A stretch of DNA of 64,000 bases from the NCBI RefSeq assembly GCF_042477335.2, contig NC_091256.1:26812501-26876500 (forward strand). Direction: 5' to 3'. This document shows, piece by piece, positions 12,541 through 24,071 of the stretch (positions within the stretch are counted from its first letter, which is position 1; each line of letters opens with the position of its first letter). Source of the DNA: Ovis canadensis. Lineage: Eukaryota > Chordata > Mammalia > Artiodactyla > Bovidae. The translations under genes and the position numbers were made by a program. The notes beneath the pieces are model-generated. The model worked only from the letters and a program-made list of their open reading frames with translations. It ran no database searches and was not told the DNA's origin.

Positions 12541-12711
12541 AACTGAACTGAAAGTGACATAAAGTTCATGTTCTCTTCTGTGCCATGAGCAATATTGTCT
12601 CTAATTCTACTTGAGCTCATTATCTTCTTACCACTAATTATGTGTATTAATATTATGTCTATACACACAGAAATATACATGCATATGTATATCTTACACA
12701 TTTCAGAATTA

Positions 12712-12791
12712 TTGGGTTAGTCAAAGAGTCCATTCAGGCTTTTCTGTAACATCTTATGGAAAAAAACAGAAATAACTTTTTGGCTAATCAA
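12712..12791. mobile_element. Mariner-type MITE, 80 bp
   Basis: A near-palindromic 80-bp element begins TTGGGTTAGTCAAAGAG and ends AACTTTTTGGCTAATCAA, flanked by TA on both sides (12710-12711 and 12792-12793). The two halves are imperfect inverted repeats about a centre near 12752. This matches the structure of the small mariner derivatives common in ruminant genomes. It encodes nothing and would have been moved by a transposase in trans. Confidence 0.88.
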
Positions 12792-12793
12792 TA

Positions 12794-13230
12794 TAATGTC
12801 CTATAAAGGTTATCTAAGATACCCAAATCAACAATTTAAAGCAATATTTTAAATAAGCCTCATTTAAATTATCAGACTATAATTGAACAAAAGAATAATG
12901 ATTCACTGAAAGTATAAAAACCCCAAATCCCATATGTTTGCAATTATAAAAAGCAAGAACAATATAAAACCAACAAAACCTTTAAAAAGTTATGAATTAG
13001 AGAAAGAAAGGATTAGCAATGGACCTTTTCCTTTTTCTTAGAGAATTATCATGGAAGAAAAGTGGTTCAGTAAAATGCCTTTAAAAGCATGCCATTGACA
13101 GACCTCACAATAATATTTAAAAGTGAAAGAATTCTTACCTATATAATATTTTACTTGAATATACCTACTTTCTCTAGAATTCTTATAGCAAGCAAACCTG
13201 GGATCTATTGGTTTATGTGTTGATTCTTTG
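12794..13230. other. Unique A-rich sequence
   Basis: No recognisable element. Confidence 0.4.
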
Positions 13231-13241
13231 CAAAATATTAT

Positions 13242-13451
13242 TAAAGTGTGTTAGTCACTCAGTCATGTCCGACTCTTTGTGACCTGATGGACTGTAGCCT
13301 GCCCAGCTCCTCTGCCCATGGGATTCTCCAGGCAAAAATACTGGAGCAGGTTGCCATTTTCTTCTCCAGGGGATCTTCCTGACCCAAGGATCGAACCCAG
13401 ATCTTCTTCATTGCTGGTGGATTCTTTACCATCTAAGCCACTAGAGAAGCC
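13242..13451 (-). mobile_element. Bov-tA SINE with perfect TSD
   Basis: Complete minus-strand Bov-tA (GTCACTCAGTCATGTCCGAC at the left, tRNA head ending GAGAAGCC at the right). An 11-bp perfect repeat, CAAAATATTAT, lies at 13231-13241 and 13452-13462. Confidence 0.96.
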
Positions 13452-13462
13452 CAAAATATTAT

Positions 13463-13955
13463 GAAATAATCAAATCATCAGATTGCAAAATGGGAGAGGT
13501 TTGTTAAAAAATATTTTCCTTCTGTGTAAAATACTATTTGTCAACCTGTTATGTAAATACTGTCCCATGTTGGATACTAATATGGCTGGTAGAAATTGGG
13601 TGCTGCGTTGGCTGTTCTGACTTATATTCTATTTTTTGCTTTAATTTACAAATGCTTGTGTTCTCAAAATGATTAGTAACACATGATATTGGGCAAAATT
13701 TCTGTTTATTTTGAATCCAATTTATCTCAAATCAAAAAACGTTACCTGTAGTTGCAGAATACCTTAAACTAATAATGTTGAGAAAATCATATATAACAAA
13801 TCAGAAGAGACTACTTGTTAGGTGCAAGAGTACTTTAGCCACAGTGCTTAAGTTTCAGTTAAGTCCTTTCACTCTGAGACTCTATGACCTGGAGAAATCT
13901 TGGGAAGACAAAACACTATAGTATTCAAGGTCCATTTAAAAAACAGAAACCACGA
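13463..13955. other. Unique intergenic sequence
   Basis: No recognised element. Confidence 0.4.
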
Positions 13956-13961
13956 TATGCA

Positions 13962-14375
13962 ATTTTTTTTTTAATTGGAGGATAATTGCTTTACAAGGTT
14001 GTGTTTGTTTCTGCCATATAAAAATTAAATCAACCATAAGTATTGATATGTGCTCTCGTCTTGAGTCTCCCTTCTACGCATCCCTCTAGGTCATCACAGA
14101 GCTCCCGGCTGAGCTCCTTGTGTTTTGCAGCATCTTCCCACTAGCTATCTATTTTACACATGGTAATGCATGTATTTCAATGCTATTTTTTTAATTCATT
14201 ACACCCTCTCCTTCTGCCGCAAGTGTCCACAAATTAATTCTCTATGTTTGCATCTTTATTCTTGCCCTGCAAATATGTACCATTTTTTAAAGATTCCATA
14301 TGGACAAATTTATACAGGATATTTGTTTTTCTCTTTCTCAATTATTTCACTAGATCCAGTTACACACTAGACATT
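13962..14375 (-). mobile_element. L1 3'-UTR, minus strand
   Basis: Begins with a T-run (reversed poly(A)) followed by TTGGAGGATAATTGCTTTAC, then GTCATCACAGAGCTC, CACTAGCTATCTATTTTACA and the CACCCTCTCCTTCTGCC block. This order is that of the ruminant L1 3' UTR read in reverse. It stops near the start of the ORF2 end. Confidence 0.85.
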
Positions 14376-14913
14376 TTAAGAGAGAGAATGGAATGTTAAG
14401 AATTGTTTATTTGGTTTCGGACAACTGAAAGTTGAAAATGTAACACTGAAATAATGAGGAAAGAGTAACTGCTAGAGATAAGTCATGATATGGTTAGGAG
14501 AAAAACCGAGGTGTGACTTGGACTTATTATAACCTAGAAATTTGGAAAAGGGTCCTGTGGATATGGAACCCAGAGCTCTGAGGATGATCAAATTCCAGAA
14601 CACTGACTACATCAAATACTATAGAGATTGTGGAGCAACAGGAACTGATGGTGTACCTTACTGGTGGAATGCACTAGTGGCCAGAACAGTTGAGCAGTTT
14701 CTTATAAAACTAAGCATACTCTTACCAGAAGCGATCCAGAAATTGTGCTCCTTGGTAATTACCCAAACGAGCTGAAAATGTAGGTTTACACAAAAACCTG
14801 CACACAGATGTTTATAGCAACTTTATATTTAATTGCCCAGATTTGAAGGCAACCAAGATGTCCTTCAGTAGGTTGAATGAATTTAGTGTAGTATCTCCAG
14901 ACAATGGAATATT

Positions 14914-15051
14914 GTTGTTCAGTCTCTGAGCTGTGTCTGACTCTTTGTGACCCCATGGACTGCAGCATGCCAACCATTCCTATCTTTTGCTATCTCCTGG
15001 AGTTTTCTCAAACCCATGTCCATTAAGTCAGTGATGCCATCCAAGCATCTC
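14914..15051 (-). mobile_element. BovB 3' fragment inside L1
   Basis: Minus-strand BovB tail of about 138 bp (GTTCAGTCTCTGAGCTGTGT to GTGATGCCATCCAAGCATC) splits the L1 within its final ORF2 part. A short repeat ATATT (14909-14913 and 15052-15056) may be the TSD. Confidence 0.8.
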
Positions 15052-15361
15052 ATATTAATCAACACTAGAAAGAAATGAGCTATGAAATCATAAAAATACA
15101 TGGAGGAATCTTTAATGCATATTACCAAGTGAAAGAATGCTAACATGAAATGGTCATGTATGATTCCAACTATAAGATATTCTGGATAAAGCAAAACTAT
15201 GGAAACAAAAAAAAAAGATCACTGGATGCCAGGAGGGGTAGTAAGGGATTGTATAGGTGGAGCACAGAGAATTTGCATTATAGTGAAAATACTTTATATG
15301 ACAGCATAGTGATGAATACATATCATCATGTATTTACCAGACTCATAGAGGGTACAATATA

Positions 15362-15562
15362 AAAAGTGAAAGTGAAGTCGCTCAGTTGTGCGACCCGTGG
15401 ACTGTAGCCCACCAAGCTCCTCCATCCATGGGATTCTCCAGGCAAGGATACTGGAGTGGGTTGCCATTTCCTTCTCCAGGGGATTTTCCTGACTCAGGGA
15501 TCGAACCCAGGTCTCCCACATTGCAGGCAGATGCTTTAACCTCTGCATCACCAGGGAAGCCC
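15362..15562 (-). mobile_element. Bov-tA SINE (3' half of the chimera)
   Basis: Well kept minus-strand Bov-tA: 3' end AAAGTGAAAGTGAAGTCGCT at 15363, CCATGGGATTCTCCAGGCAA at 15427, and a complete tRNA-head 5' end CACCAGGGAAGCCC at 15549-15562. Its left few bases overlap the direct repeat. Confidence 0.93.
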
Positions 15563-16303
15563 TTAAATACAAGAATATAGTCTCTCAGAAAACCTCCTAT
15601 AGAGACACAGAACTTCAGATCTAAGTACTAACATAAAAGATTTCGAGGGAGGAAAGGAAGCCAGGTTGAAAGAAGAAGGGGGAAGAGGCGGGAGAGAGGG
15701 TACAAAAGGGGTGGCCTTACAGACGTCTCCTGCCACCTACAGATACCCAGGCATTATGGGACTTTTCCCTGGGCCTCCAGAGAAGGAAGGACTGGAACTC
15801 GGCCCTACAAGAAATCAGACCAGACCAGAACCAGAATTCAAGTTCTCTGTCAAGAGGAGGTGATCAGTCTCCAATCCTCAGCTCAGGCTGAGGGCCCTTC
15901 GACCAGATTCCTGCGTCCAGGACCAGGGGACTTGAAATACAGGGAAGGATAGGAAGGATTAAGGAGAGGAAAGAGAGAGCGAAGGGGAGAAAGGTCAATA
16001 AACTCTCTTGTTCCTTACTGGTCGGGGCACTCTGGCCAGTTGTCCGCGTCAGGAGGAGACCAGGGACAAAAGGGTCCCAGTTGTGGCCTCTGGGTCTGGT
16101 CCATTGGCAGGCAAGCTGGCCTCTGAGTACCCCATGTGGTCAGGATGTCAGTCTCAGCGAAGAAGAGTCCCCGCCAGAGTTGCCATTTGTTGCAGGAAGG
16201 TGGACCTCTTCCAGGGCCCGAAATGAATTGTCCGAGGAGACACATGTGCTGACAAAGGAAAAGATTTTATTGGGAAAGGGCACCCAGGTGGAGAGCAGTA
16301 GGG
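15371..16303 (-). mobile_element. Chimeric retroposon: ERV R-U5/leader joined to Bov-tA
   Basis: Between two parts of one L1 lie a minus-strand Bov-tA and, joined exactly at the SINE 5' end, about 740 bp of ERV sequence in the same orientation. The whole block is bounded by TAAAAAGTGAA at 15360-15370 and 16304-16314, which fits a single target-primed insertion. No such repeat separates the SINE from the ERV. Likely origin: template switch of the reverse transcriptase from SINE RNA to retroviral RNA, or retrotransposition of an ERV transcript ending in a SINE. The boundaries overlap element sequence by a few bases. Confidence 0.55.
15563..16303 (-). mobile_element. ERV fragment: R-U5, primer site and leader
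   Basis: On the minus strand, sequence from 16303 reads like an LTR R-U5: polyadenylation signal AATAAA (complement of 16266-16271) and an LTR end in ...TGCAACA at 16188. Then follow a 2-nt spacer and TGGCAACTCTGGCGGGGA (complement of 16168-16185), placed where a tRNA primer-binding site belongs. About 600 bp of GC-richer leader continues to 15563. The U3 and its promoter are missing, so this is not a solo LTR. The frames here (for example minus 16015-16245) match no retroviral protein I recognise. The exact ERV family is uncertain. Confidence 0.7.
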
Positions 16304-16430
16304 TAAAAAGTGAACCACAATGTCAGCTATGGACTTTGGGTGATTGTAAAGTACCAGTGTAGGTTCATTAATTGTAAGAAATATACCGCTCTGAAGGAGG
16401 ATGTTCATAATGGGGAAAATTATGCATGCT

Positions 16431-16555
16431 CCTGGGTAAGGAAATGGCAAGCCACTCCAAGTATTATTGCCAGGGAAATCCCATGGACAGAGAATGCTGG
16501 TAGGCTACAGTCCATGGGGTCACAAAGGAATCAGATAAGACTTAGTGACTAAACA
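16431..16555 (+). mobile_element. BovA SINE fragment inside L1
   Basis: Plus-strand BovA monomer (AAGGAAATGGCAAGCCACTC to GACTAAACAACAACAA) interrupts the L1 3' UTR. ATGCAT at 16422-16427 and 16563-16568 may be the target duplication. Confidence 0.8.
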
Positions 16556-17029
16556 ACAACAAATGCATATGGAAGGGAATGCGTATATGGGAAATCTCTG
16601 TACTTTTTTCTCAATTTTGCCATGAACCTAAAAGGTAATGAGTAATAATTTAAATCTTTCTTAAATAGTTCTCTATATATCATCTTACTCTAAAAATATA
16701 TCTAAACAGAATAATTTTACTAAATATACATTTATGTGTTTAGTTAGTTTCTTGTTTTCATCTTCTTTAATGTGATGCTGCTGGGTTTTTTTTTTCTGTT
16801 TTACAAATTTATTGTTTTGAAATGATCTTGTGGTTCTTTTATTTAAAAGCTATTTTATACAAAATGCCATCTTTTGATTGATAAAAAAATGAGACTTTTT
16901 GATTAATCCTACTCTGCGGAGCATGTTATTAGTTTAAAAATTGCATGTATACTATGCTTTTTCTGCAAAGCTCATAGAAAATTGTTCAAAATAGAACATA
17001 CTTCATTTTTCTTTCTGATGCAGATATAT

Positions 17030-19854
17030 GTATCAGTCAGTTCAGAAGCTCACTCGTGACTGACTCTTTGCCACCCCATGGACTTCAGCAAGCCAGGCTT
17101 CCCTGTCCATCACCAACTCCTGAGCTTACTCAAACTCATGTCCATCCAGTCAGTGATGCAATCCAATCATCTCATCCTCTGTCGTCCTTTTCTCCTCCTT
17201 CTTTCAATCTTTCCCAGCATCAAGGTCCTTTCAAATGAGTCAGTTCTTCCCATCAGTCTGCCAAAGTATTGGACTTTCAGCTTCAGCATCAGTCCTTGCA
17301 ATGAATAAATATTCAGGACTGATTTCCTTTAGGATGGACTGAATGGATCTCCTTGCAATCCAACAGACTCTCAAGAGTCTTGTCCAACACCACAATTCAA
17401 AAGCATTAGTTCTTCAGAGCTCAGCTTTTTATAGTCCAGCTCTCAAATCCATACATGACTACTGGAAAAAGCATAGCTTTGACTAGATGGACCTTTGCTG
17501 ACAAAGTAATGTCACTGTTTTTTATTATACTGGCTAGGTTGGTCACAGCTTTTCTTCCAAGGAGCAAGCATCTTTTAATTTTAATTTCAGTGCAGTGATT
17601 AAATGATGTCTTTCAGTGCAGTGATTTTGGAGCCCCTCCCCCTCCCCCCCCCCCCAAAAAAAATAAAGTCTCTCACTGTTTCCATTGTTTCCCCAACTAT
17701 TTGCCATAAAGTGATGGGACTGGATGCCATGATCTTTGTTTTCTGAATGCTGGGTTTTAAGCCAACTTTGTCATTCACCTCTTTCATTTTCATCAAGAGG
17801 TTCTTTAGTTCTTCTTCACTTTCTGCCTTAAGGGTGGTGTCATCTGCATATCTGACGTTATTGATATTTCCCCCAGCAATCTTTGTTCTAGCTTGTGCTT
17901 CATCCAGCCCAGCATTTCGCATGACGTACTTTGCATATAAGTTAAACAAGCAGGGTGACAATATACAAACTTGAGGTACTCCTTTACCGATTTGCAATTC
18001 ATCTGCTGTTTCATGTACAGGTCTAACTTGTTTCTTGACCTGCATACAGATTACTCAGGACATAGGTCAGATGATCTGGTACTTTCATCATTTTAAGAAT
18101 TTTCCACTGTTTATTGTGATCTACACAGTCAAAGGGTTTGGTGCAGTCAACAAAGCAGAAGTAGATGTTTTTCTGGAACTCTTGCTTTTTTGATGATCCA
18201 ATGGATGTTGGCAATTTGATCTCTGGTTCCTCTGCATTTTCTAAATCCAGCCTGAATATCTGGATATTCACGGTTCATGTACTGTTGAAGCCTGCCTTGG
18301 AAAATTTTGAGCATTACTGTGCTAGCTTGTGAGATGAGCACAACTGTGTGGGAGTTTGAACATTCTTTGGTATTGCCTTTCTTTGGGATTGGAATGAAAA
18401 CTGATCTTTCCAGTCCTAGGCCACTGCTGAGTTTTCCAAATTTGCTGGCATATTGACCGCAGCACTTTCATAGCATCATCTTTTAGAATTTGAAATAGCT
18501 CAAGTGGAATTCCATCACCTACACTAATTTTGTTCCTAGTGATGCTTCCTAAGGCCTACTTGACTTCCTATTCCAGGACGTCTGGCTCTAGGTGAGTGAT
18601 CACACCGTTGTGATTATCTGGGTCGTGAAGACCTTTTTTGTTCAGTTCTGCGTATTCTTACCACCTCTTTCTTAATATATTCTGCTTCTGTCTAATCCAT
18701 ACCATTTTTGTCCTGTACTGAGCCCATCTTTGCATGAAATGTTCCCTTGGTATCTCTAATTTTCTCAAAGAGATTTCTAGTCTTTCTCATTCTATTGTTT
18801 TCCTCTATTTCTTTGTATTGATCCCTGAGGAAGGCTTTCTTATCTCTCCTTGCTATTCTTTGGAACTCTCCATTCAAATGGATATATCTTTCCTTTTCTC
18901 CTTTGCCTTTAGCTTCTCTTTTCTCAGCTATTTGTAAGTCCTCCTCAGACAACCATTTTGCCACTTTGCATTTCTTTTTCTTGGGGATGGTCTTGATCAC
19001 TGCCTCCGTACAATGTCATGAACATGTCTATAGTACTTCAGGCACTCTATCAGATCTAATTCTTTGAATTTGTTCTTCAGGTCAACTGTATAATCATAAG
19101 GGACTTGATTTAGGTCATACCTGAATGGTCTAGTGGTTGTCCTTACTTTTTCATTTTAAATCTGAATTTGGCAATAAGAAGTTCATGATCTGAGCCAGAG
19201 TCAGCTCCCGGTCTAGTTTTTGATGACTCTATAGAGCTTGGCTCCCCACTCCAGTACTCTTGCCTAAAAAAGCCCATGGACGGAGGAGCCTGGTAGGCTG
19301 CAGTCCATGTGGTCACGAAGAGTTGGACATGACTGAACGACTTTACTTTGACTTTTCACTTTCATGCATTGGAGAAAGAAATGGCAACCCACTCCAGTAT
19401 TCTTGCCTAGAGAATCCCAGGGATGGGGGAGCCTGGTGGGCTGCCGTCTATGGGGTCGCACAGAGTCGGACACGGCTGAAGCGACTTAGCAGCAGCAAGC
19501 AGCAGCAATAGAACTTCTCCATCTTTGGCTGTAAAGAATATAATCAATCTTATTTTGTGTTTACCATCTGGTGATGTCCATGTGCAGTGTTTTCTCTTGC
19601 GTTCTTGGAAGTGGGTGTTTGCTATAGCAGTTGATTCTCTTGGCAAAACTCTTTTAGCCTTTGACCTGCTTTGTTTTGTACTCCAAGGCCAAATTTGCCT
19701 GTTCCTCCAGGTATCTATTGAATTCCTACTTTTGCATTCCCGCCCCCTATAATGAAAAAGACATCTTTTTTGGGTGTTAGTTCTAGAAGGTCTATAGGTC
19801 ATCATAGAACCATTCAACTTGTTTCTTCAACATTGCTGGCTGGGACATAGACTA
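17030..19854 (-). mobile_element. BovB LINE, longest copy (EN remnant, RT, 3' tail)
   Basis: Minus-strand BovB, about 2.55 kb without its nested SINE. Coding remnants in transcription order: part of the apurinic-type endonuclease domain (19520-19817), a lysine-rich linker (18692-19000), the RT entry region (18023-18341), and RT motifs B (around PCLFNLY) and C (YADDTTL) in 17599-18045. A run of C/A at 17641-17660 and many stops break the frame. An 8-bp repeat AGATATAT lies at 17022-17029 and 19855-19862. The 5' end, roughly the first 0.5 kb, is missing. Confidence 0.95.
19240..19507 (+). mobile_element. Bov-A2 SINE inside BovB
   Basis: Two BovA monomers with the TTTTCACTTTCATGCATTGG linker (19353) and an (AGC)n tail, inserted opposite to the BovB strand. 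The host sequence ATAGAGCTT (19231-19239) recurs as ATAGAACTT (19508-19516), a 9-bp TSD with one substitution. The 5' end is slightly truncated. Confidence 0.95.
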
Positions 19855-19873
19855 AGATATATACATATATATG

Positions 19874-19904
<31 letters not shown>

Positions 19905-19916
19905 TTGTGCATATAT
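19855..19916. repeat. (AT)/(ACATAT)n microsatellite at the BovB 5' junction
   Basis: Alternating purine-pyrimidine tract directly at the truncated BovB 5' boundary, apparently grown from the target duplication itself. Confidence 0.9.
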
Positions 19917-19929
19917 GTGTATTTAGACT

Positions 19930-21320
19930 ACAAAGGCTGAATATTTTAAGGTGACTTATTTTCAAAGGTACTTAGTTTTTCCATCTGAGCCACTAGGTAA
20001 ACCATATTAAAGATGGAAAGATATTTATTTTTATACTCAGAAAATATTTTCTTAAAGATATTTATAGTATACAGGAGAGATCTAGTTGCTGTATCAACAA
20101 CAAAATGTTCTAGTAATAATCAAATATGTTTTCAAAAATATGGATTAAGTTGTGAATATTCTTAAATTCACAACACTTTTATTAAAGTCCCATAGATTAA
20201 AAACAACATTGCTAGAAGTAAAACATAATTCTTTGGCTTTAAAAGAATGTAGTTGCCAGAAACTTAATTTAATGTGCTATTTAAGGTTCTTCTTCTAGTC
20301 CTTTCTTGTATCCAGTCTTTACTAACAAGATTACAAAAGTGTATTTGATAATTTTATTAAAAATTTATTTTATATATCTAAGCTGGAATATGATAATCAT
20401 TGTTAAAACAATACATGTCAAAATAATATATTTATGTTTTTAGGACCTGTAAATATAATATTTATAAGTTGAAAATGTTACTTGACTTTATTTTCCTTGT
20501 ATCTTAAATTTTGTTTTTGTCTAATATGCATAAATTTGTTTTCTAAGTGTCCATTTGAATTTCCAGCATCTAAAGATATTCTTTGGCTCAACTGAACAGA
20601 AATGTTTATGTTTGCTTCATTTAAGACTTTGTTATGCTTCCCAATTCATTGTCCAATAAACAGATGGATTTATTAAATGTGATAACCATGACTTTTTTAA
20701 AAAAAGAATGAAAAATTTATAATTATTAAAAAAAACAGCATTTGGTTAGAAAAAATGGCAATGCTTTCTGTGTTTTTTCTTATGTTCTTACCTGTTTCTT
20801 ATGTTCAAGATGTGGTTAACTGGGTTACTGATTCTAGTTTTATACTTAATAGTAGGCATCATACATCTAAACACTTACCATGCCCTTAAGGTGGCAGAAT
20901 GTACTTCCTCTTAACTTTGTGCTTGACCGTATTTTTTGTTTGGGTCAATTTAATCTTTATGGATGTGAAACAAATAAAGGCTTCAAAAACACTTATGTGC
21001 TTGGATTGTTTTCTTGACTTATGAGAAGATGTTCTCTCAGATCTGAGAGTTACTTATCAGAGACCTGAACTCAACCCACAGCTTGGAGTCAAGTGCCTCT
21101 GTGCCTAGGACAGACAAAACAATCAAATTGCAAAGTACGATGAAAAATAAACTCTTTATAGGCGATTGTCATCAACAAAGAAAAGATTATCACCTGCAAA
21201 CAGTTCCATGACACCGGCAAAGAAATGGGTATAATGAACATGCATGGACAGGGATTTTTTTTTTCCCTTAAAGTGTTGAAGAATGCAAAATGTAAGGAAG
21301 GAAGAATTTTAGCAAGCAAT
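19930..21320. other. Unique AT-rich sequence
   Basis: No gene, RNA or repeat recognised in about 1.4 kb; stops in all frames. Confidence 0.4.
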
Positions 21321-21326
21321 CTGATG

Positions 21327-21512
21327 TTTGCCTGGTGGCTCAGAAGGTAAAGAATCTGCCTACAATGCAGGAGGTTAGGTCAGATCACTGGGTCAGGAAG
21401 ATCCTCTAGGAAAGGAAATGGCAATGCCTGAGTAATCCCATGGACAGAGGAGCCTGGCAGGCTACAATCCATGGAGTAGCAAAGAGTCAGACACAAATGA
21501 ATGACTAACACC
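21327..21512 (+). mobile_element. Bov-tA SINE, diverged
   Basis: Plus-strand: tRNA head GCCTGGTGGCTCAGAAGGTA, degenerate B-box region, then BovA with CCCATGGACAGAGGAGCCTG (21438) and end CAAAGAGTCAGACACAAATG. The middle ACTCCAGTATTCTTGCC block is shortened. Confidence 0.88.
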
Positions 21513-21539
21513 AGTGTTTTGTAGTAGGGTTAAAATGTG

Positions 21540-21760
21540 GATAATTTATGATAAAGCAACCTTAACCCCAGGTATATAACCTAGAGAAACTCACAGGTCC
21601 TTAGGTTTGACATAACAGCATTATTTATTTTAGGCAAAATCAAGAATCACCTCACAAATTCACCAAGAGCTGAGTGTATAACTGAACTGTTTGTAGAATT
21701 AGATACTTGACAACAAAGAAAACAAACAGTAGTAATAGGCTGCAACACAGACATTCAAAT
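21540..21760 (+). mobile_element. Possible old L1 ORF2 fragment
   Basis: AGGTATATAACCTAGAGAAAC followed by CATAACAGCATTATTTATTT resembles the degenerate L1M ORF2 end in order, but it is too diverged to be sure. Confidence 0.35.
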
Positions 21761-21769
21761 AAAAGAAAA

Positions 21770-24065
21770 TGGGTAATCTCTATGCATTTATAAAGGTGGC
21801 AGGCATAGAGAGATTTCTGTAGTCTTGAAAGTTACAGTAATTCTCTGGACATTTGCATTTCAAGTACTTTTAAATATCTCTGCCAAATATTTCAGCTTTA
21901 AAAAGAAGAAATGTGAGTGTACATCAAGAAGATGGACATCTAGAAACCAGGAAATAAATCTACTGGCATTATGATCTTATATTCCCCGGTCTTCAGAATC
22001 ATGAGAAATAATTGTGTTATAAAGCAGTCTGCCTATGATAATTTGTTTAGAACACCTCAAGCTAAGACAGATAAATCACTGAATATGTTTGATAAAGCTT
22101 TATTTTTTATTTTACACACATTTTCATAATATGGAAAATGTCTATGATAACATCATGATAATACCTACTTAGTTAAGAAATAATTTATTGAAATGTTTTA
22201 TAAAGTAGTACAGTATCCTGTTTTTTAAATCAATGTGAGTTTAATGAATCCATATTATCTACCTGTGGAGTTTACATTTACCAATAATTGAATTACACTC
22301 TTTCTTTCTTCTTTCAACTTATTGAAGCTTGAACTCCCTGTCAAAATAATGCTCATGATTTAAAGATATTTCATGGCCTTTCATGTACCTATGTGGACTC
22401 AGTCAGGGGTCAGTTTTCTCCATCTCTTGAATTTTTTTCTACATATTCTTCTTAATTTTCTCTTTAGCAGATCCTCTCTTTCACTCTTTCTCAATCCTTC
22501 AAGCAATTTAATCAATTGCTCTTCTAAATTTTCACATTAAATTGCTGCTATCTCTATCATAGTATTCATGTCATATTGTAACTATTTTGCATGAATTCAA
22601 CCCCACTAGAATATCATTCTTTAAAGGTTAGCAACTATGTTCTTACAAAGTACTGTTTATAGAGTTCAGTTGTAAGAAATATTACATTTAGTTATTTCTC
22701 CAAAGTAGATTTCATATTTTTCCACTCTGAATCACAAGTTGAAAGGGAATTTATTTTCACTAATTAAGGGGACTGCTCTTAAATATTTCATGAGATCATA
22801 TTATCCCTTCTGATATAAGTGGAAACAATGCAAGGGGAGAATGACCCATTTACCTTTGCTGTTTCTGCTCAGGAGTAAATTTCTATTAAGCATTGGTCTC
22901 CATCATGGGATCTGGTTCTGGGATATTTGCATTGCAAATATGCTTAACATACCTATCCAAGCAATCTCCATAGTGAATTTGTATTTATTATTACATTGTC
23001 ATTTCTCCATCAGTGGCTCTCTTATGCAAGCATGGGTCCCAGCCTCTGGAAAATGGTCCAAAATTCATACATAAACTAAGGTAACTTTCCCAAACATTCT
23101 GTTAAAGATTTTTATTTTGTCCCTCCAAAACCCTAGATCTTTCCCCTACTTCTCAATTAGCCAGTTAGCTTAATTACTTCAAGTAATTATAAAACACACA
23201 TCATCCTGTTTTTTCCTTTTCAGCGGATGGAACATAGATACGGAGTTTTGAGCCCTATCCTAATCTTTAGGAAGAATGACATCTTTCTAGGTATAGGGTG
23301 GGGGAAGTAGATGCTAAAGCAAGTCATTTTTCATTAATAACTTTTACAGATACTTCTGAATCTCTTGTACTTGGTTCAATGTACAGAGTTTACCATGCTT
23401 GACATGTGCTAGGCTCTCTGTTCATGAAATGTCCTCCTACTGTGAATTTAATCACTTCCTTAGTTTAAGGGCCATTCTACTCCTTTGCGAACAAGGTTCT
23501 CATGAAAGAAGACCTCCCTGATTCTTCCATCTCTTGTTCTTGCATGAGTATAATGTATAAAAGTTCTGATTCATATTATAATCACAGCAGGAAAATTTAT
23601 TAACAATGACTGGTTCATATTTTTGTCTTATCATTGTTAAATCTTAAAGGATGAAGTCTTAAATATATAATAGATTTGTGGGCAGACTATCAATATATAT
23701 TTTCAAATTAAATAATACAATTTGAAAGCCATGCAATCTTCTACAAGGTTACAATTAGAATATCTTAGAACTGACCTTCACCCTTTGGACAATTTCTTCA
23801 TAACATCCCCTGTCCTGTCTAGCAATAATCACCATTGTGATTTTTACTTTTTTTTTTTTTAGTTTCATGTTATTGGTTTTTATTTTTTTTATTTTTTTTT
23901 CATTTTTATTTCTTTATCTTTATTTTTTTTTAGTTTTTTATTTTTTAAATTTTAAAATCTTTAATTCTTACATGCGTTCCCACAGTTGTGCACATTGTGT
24001 TATAATAAGCTATATAAAATATATACTTTGATATTACCTGGGATTGACTTCATTAAAGTCTAACC
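21770..24065. other. Unique intergenic sequence, partly T-rich
   Basis: About 2.3 kb without recognised genes. A plus-strand frame at 22841-23074 (77 codons) looks like chance. Confidence 0.4.
23842..23962. repeat. T-rich low-complexity tract
   Basis: Over 75% T with irregular A, C and G interruptions. It is either a decayed reversed poly(A) or simple low complexity. Confidence 0.85.
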
Positions 24066-24071
24066 AAGCTA

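Larger units (their letters stand above)
14560..16668 (+). mobile_element. Old L1 3' end, interrupted three times
   Basis: Plus-strand L1 ORF2 end and 3' UTR occur in four pieces: 14560-14913, 15052-15370, 16304-16430 and 16556-16668. Diagnostic segments in order: AATTACCCAAACGAGCTGAA (14757), GAAATGAGCTATGAAATC (15073), TGGATGCCAGGAGGGGTAGT (15223), ATGGACTTTGGGTGATTGTA (16329), ATATGGGAAATCTCTGTAC (16586). Reassembling the order gives one continuous element. The gaps are a BovB tail, a Bov-tA/ERV chimera and a BovA. Confidence 0.85.

Noticed and set aside
15666..16362. Cluster of GC-richer frames as a gene or CpG-island promoter
   Set aside because: The stretch is ERV leader sequence; frames overlap on both strands without domains.
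17599..18045. 148-codon minus frame as a host gene
   Set aside because: It is BovB reverse transcriptase (YADDTTL and NLY motifs) within a truncated, stop-ridden element.
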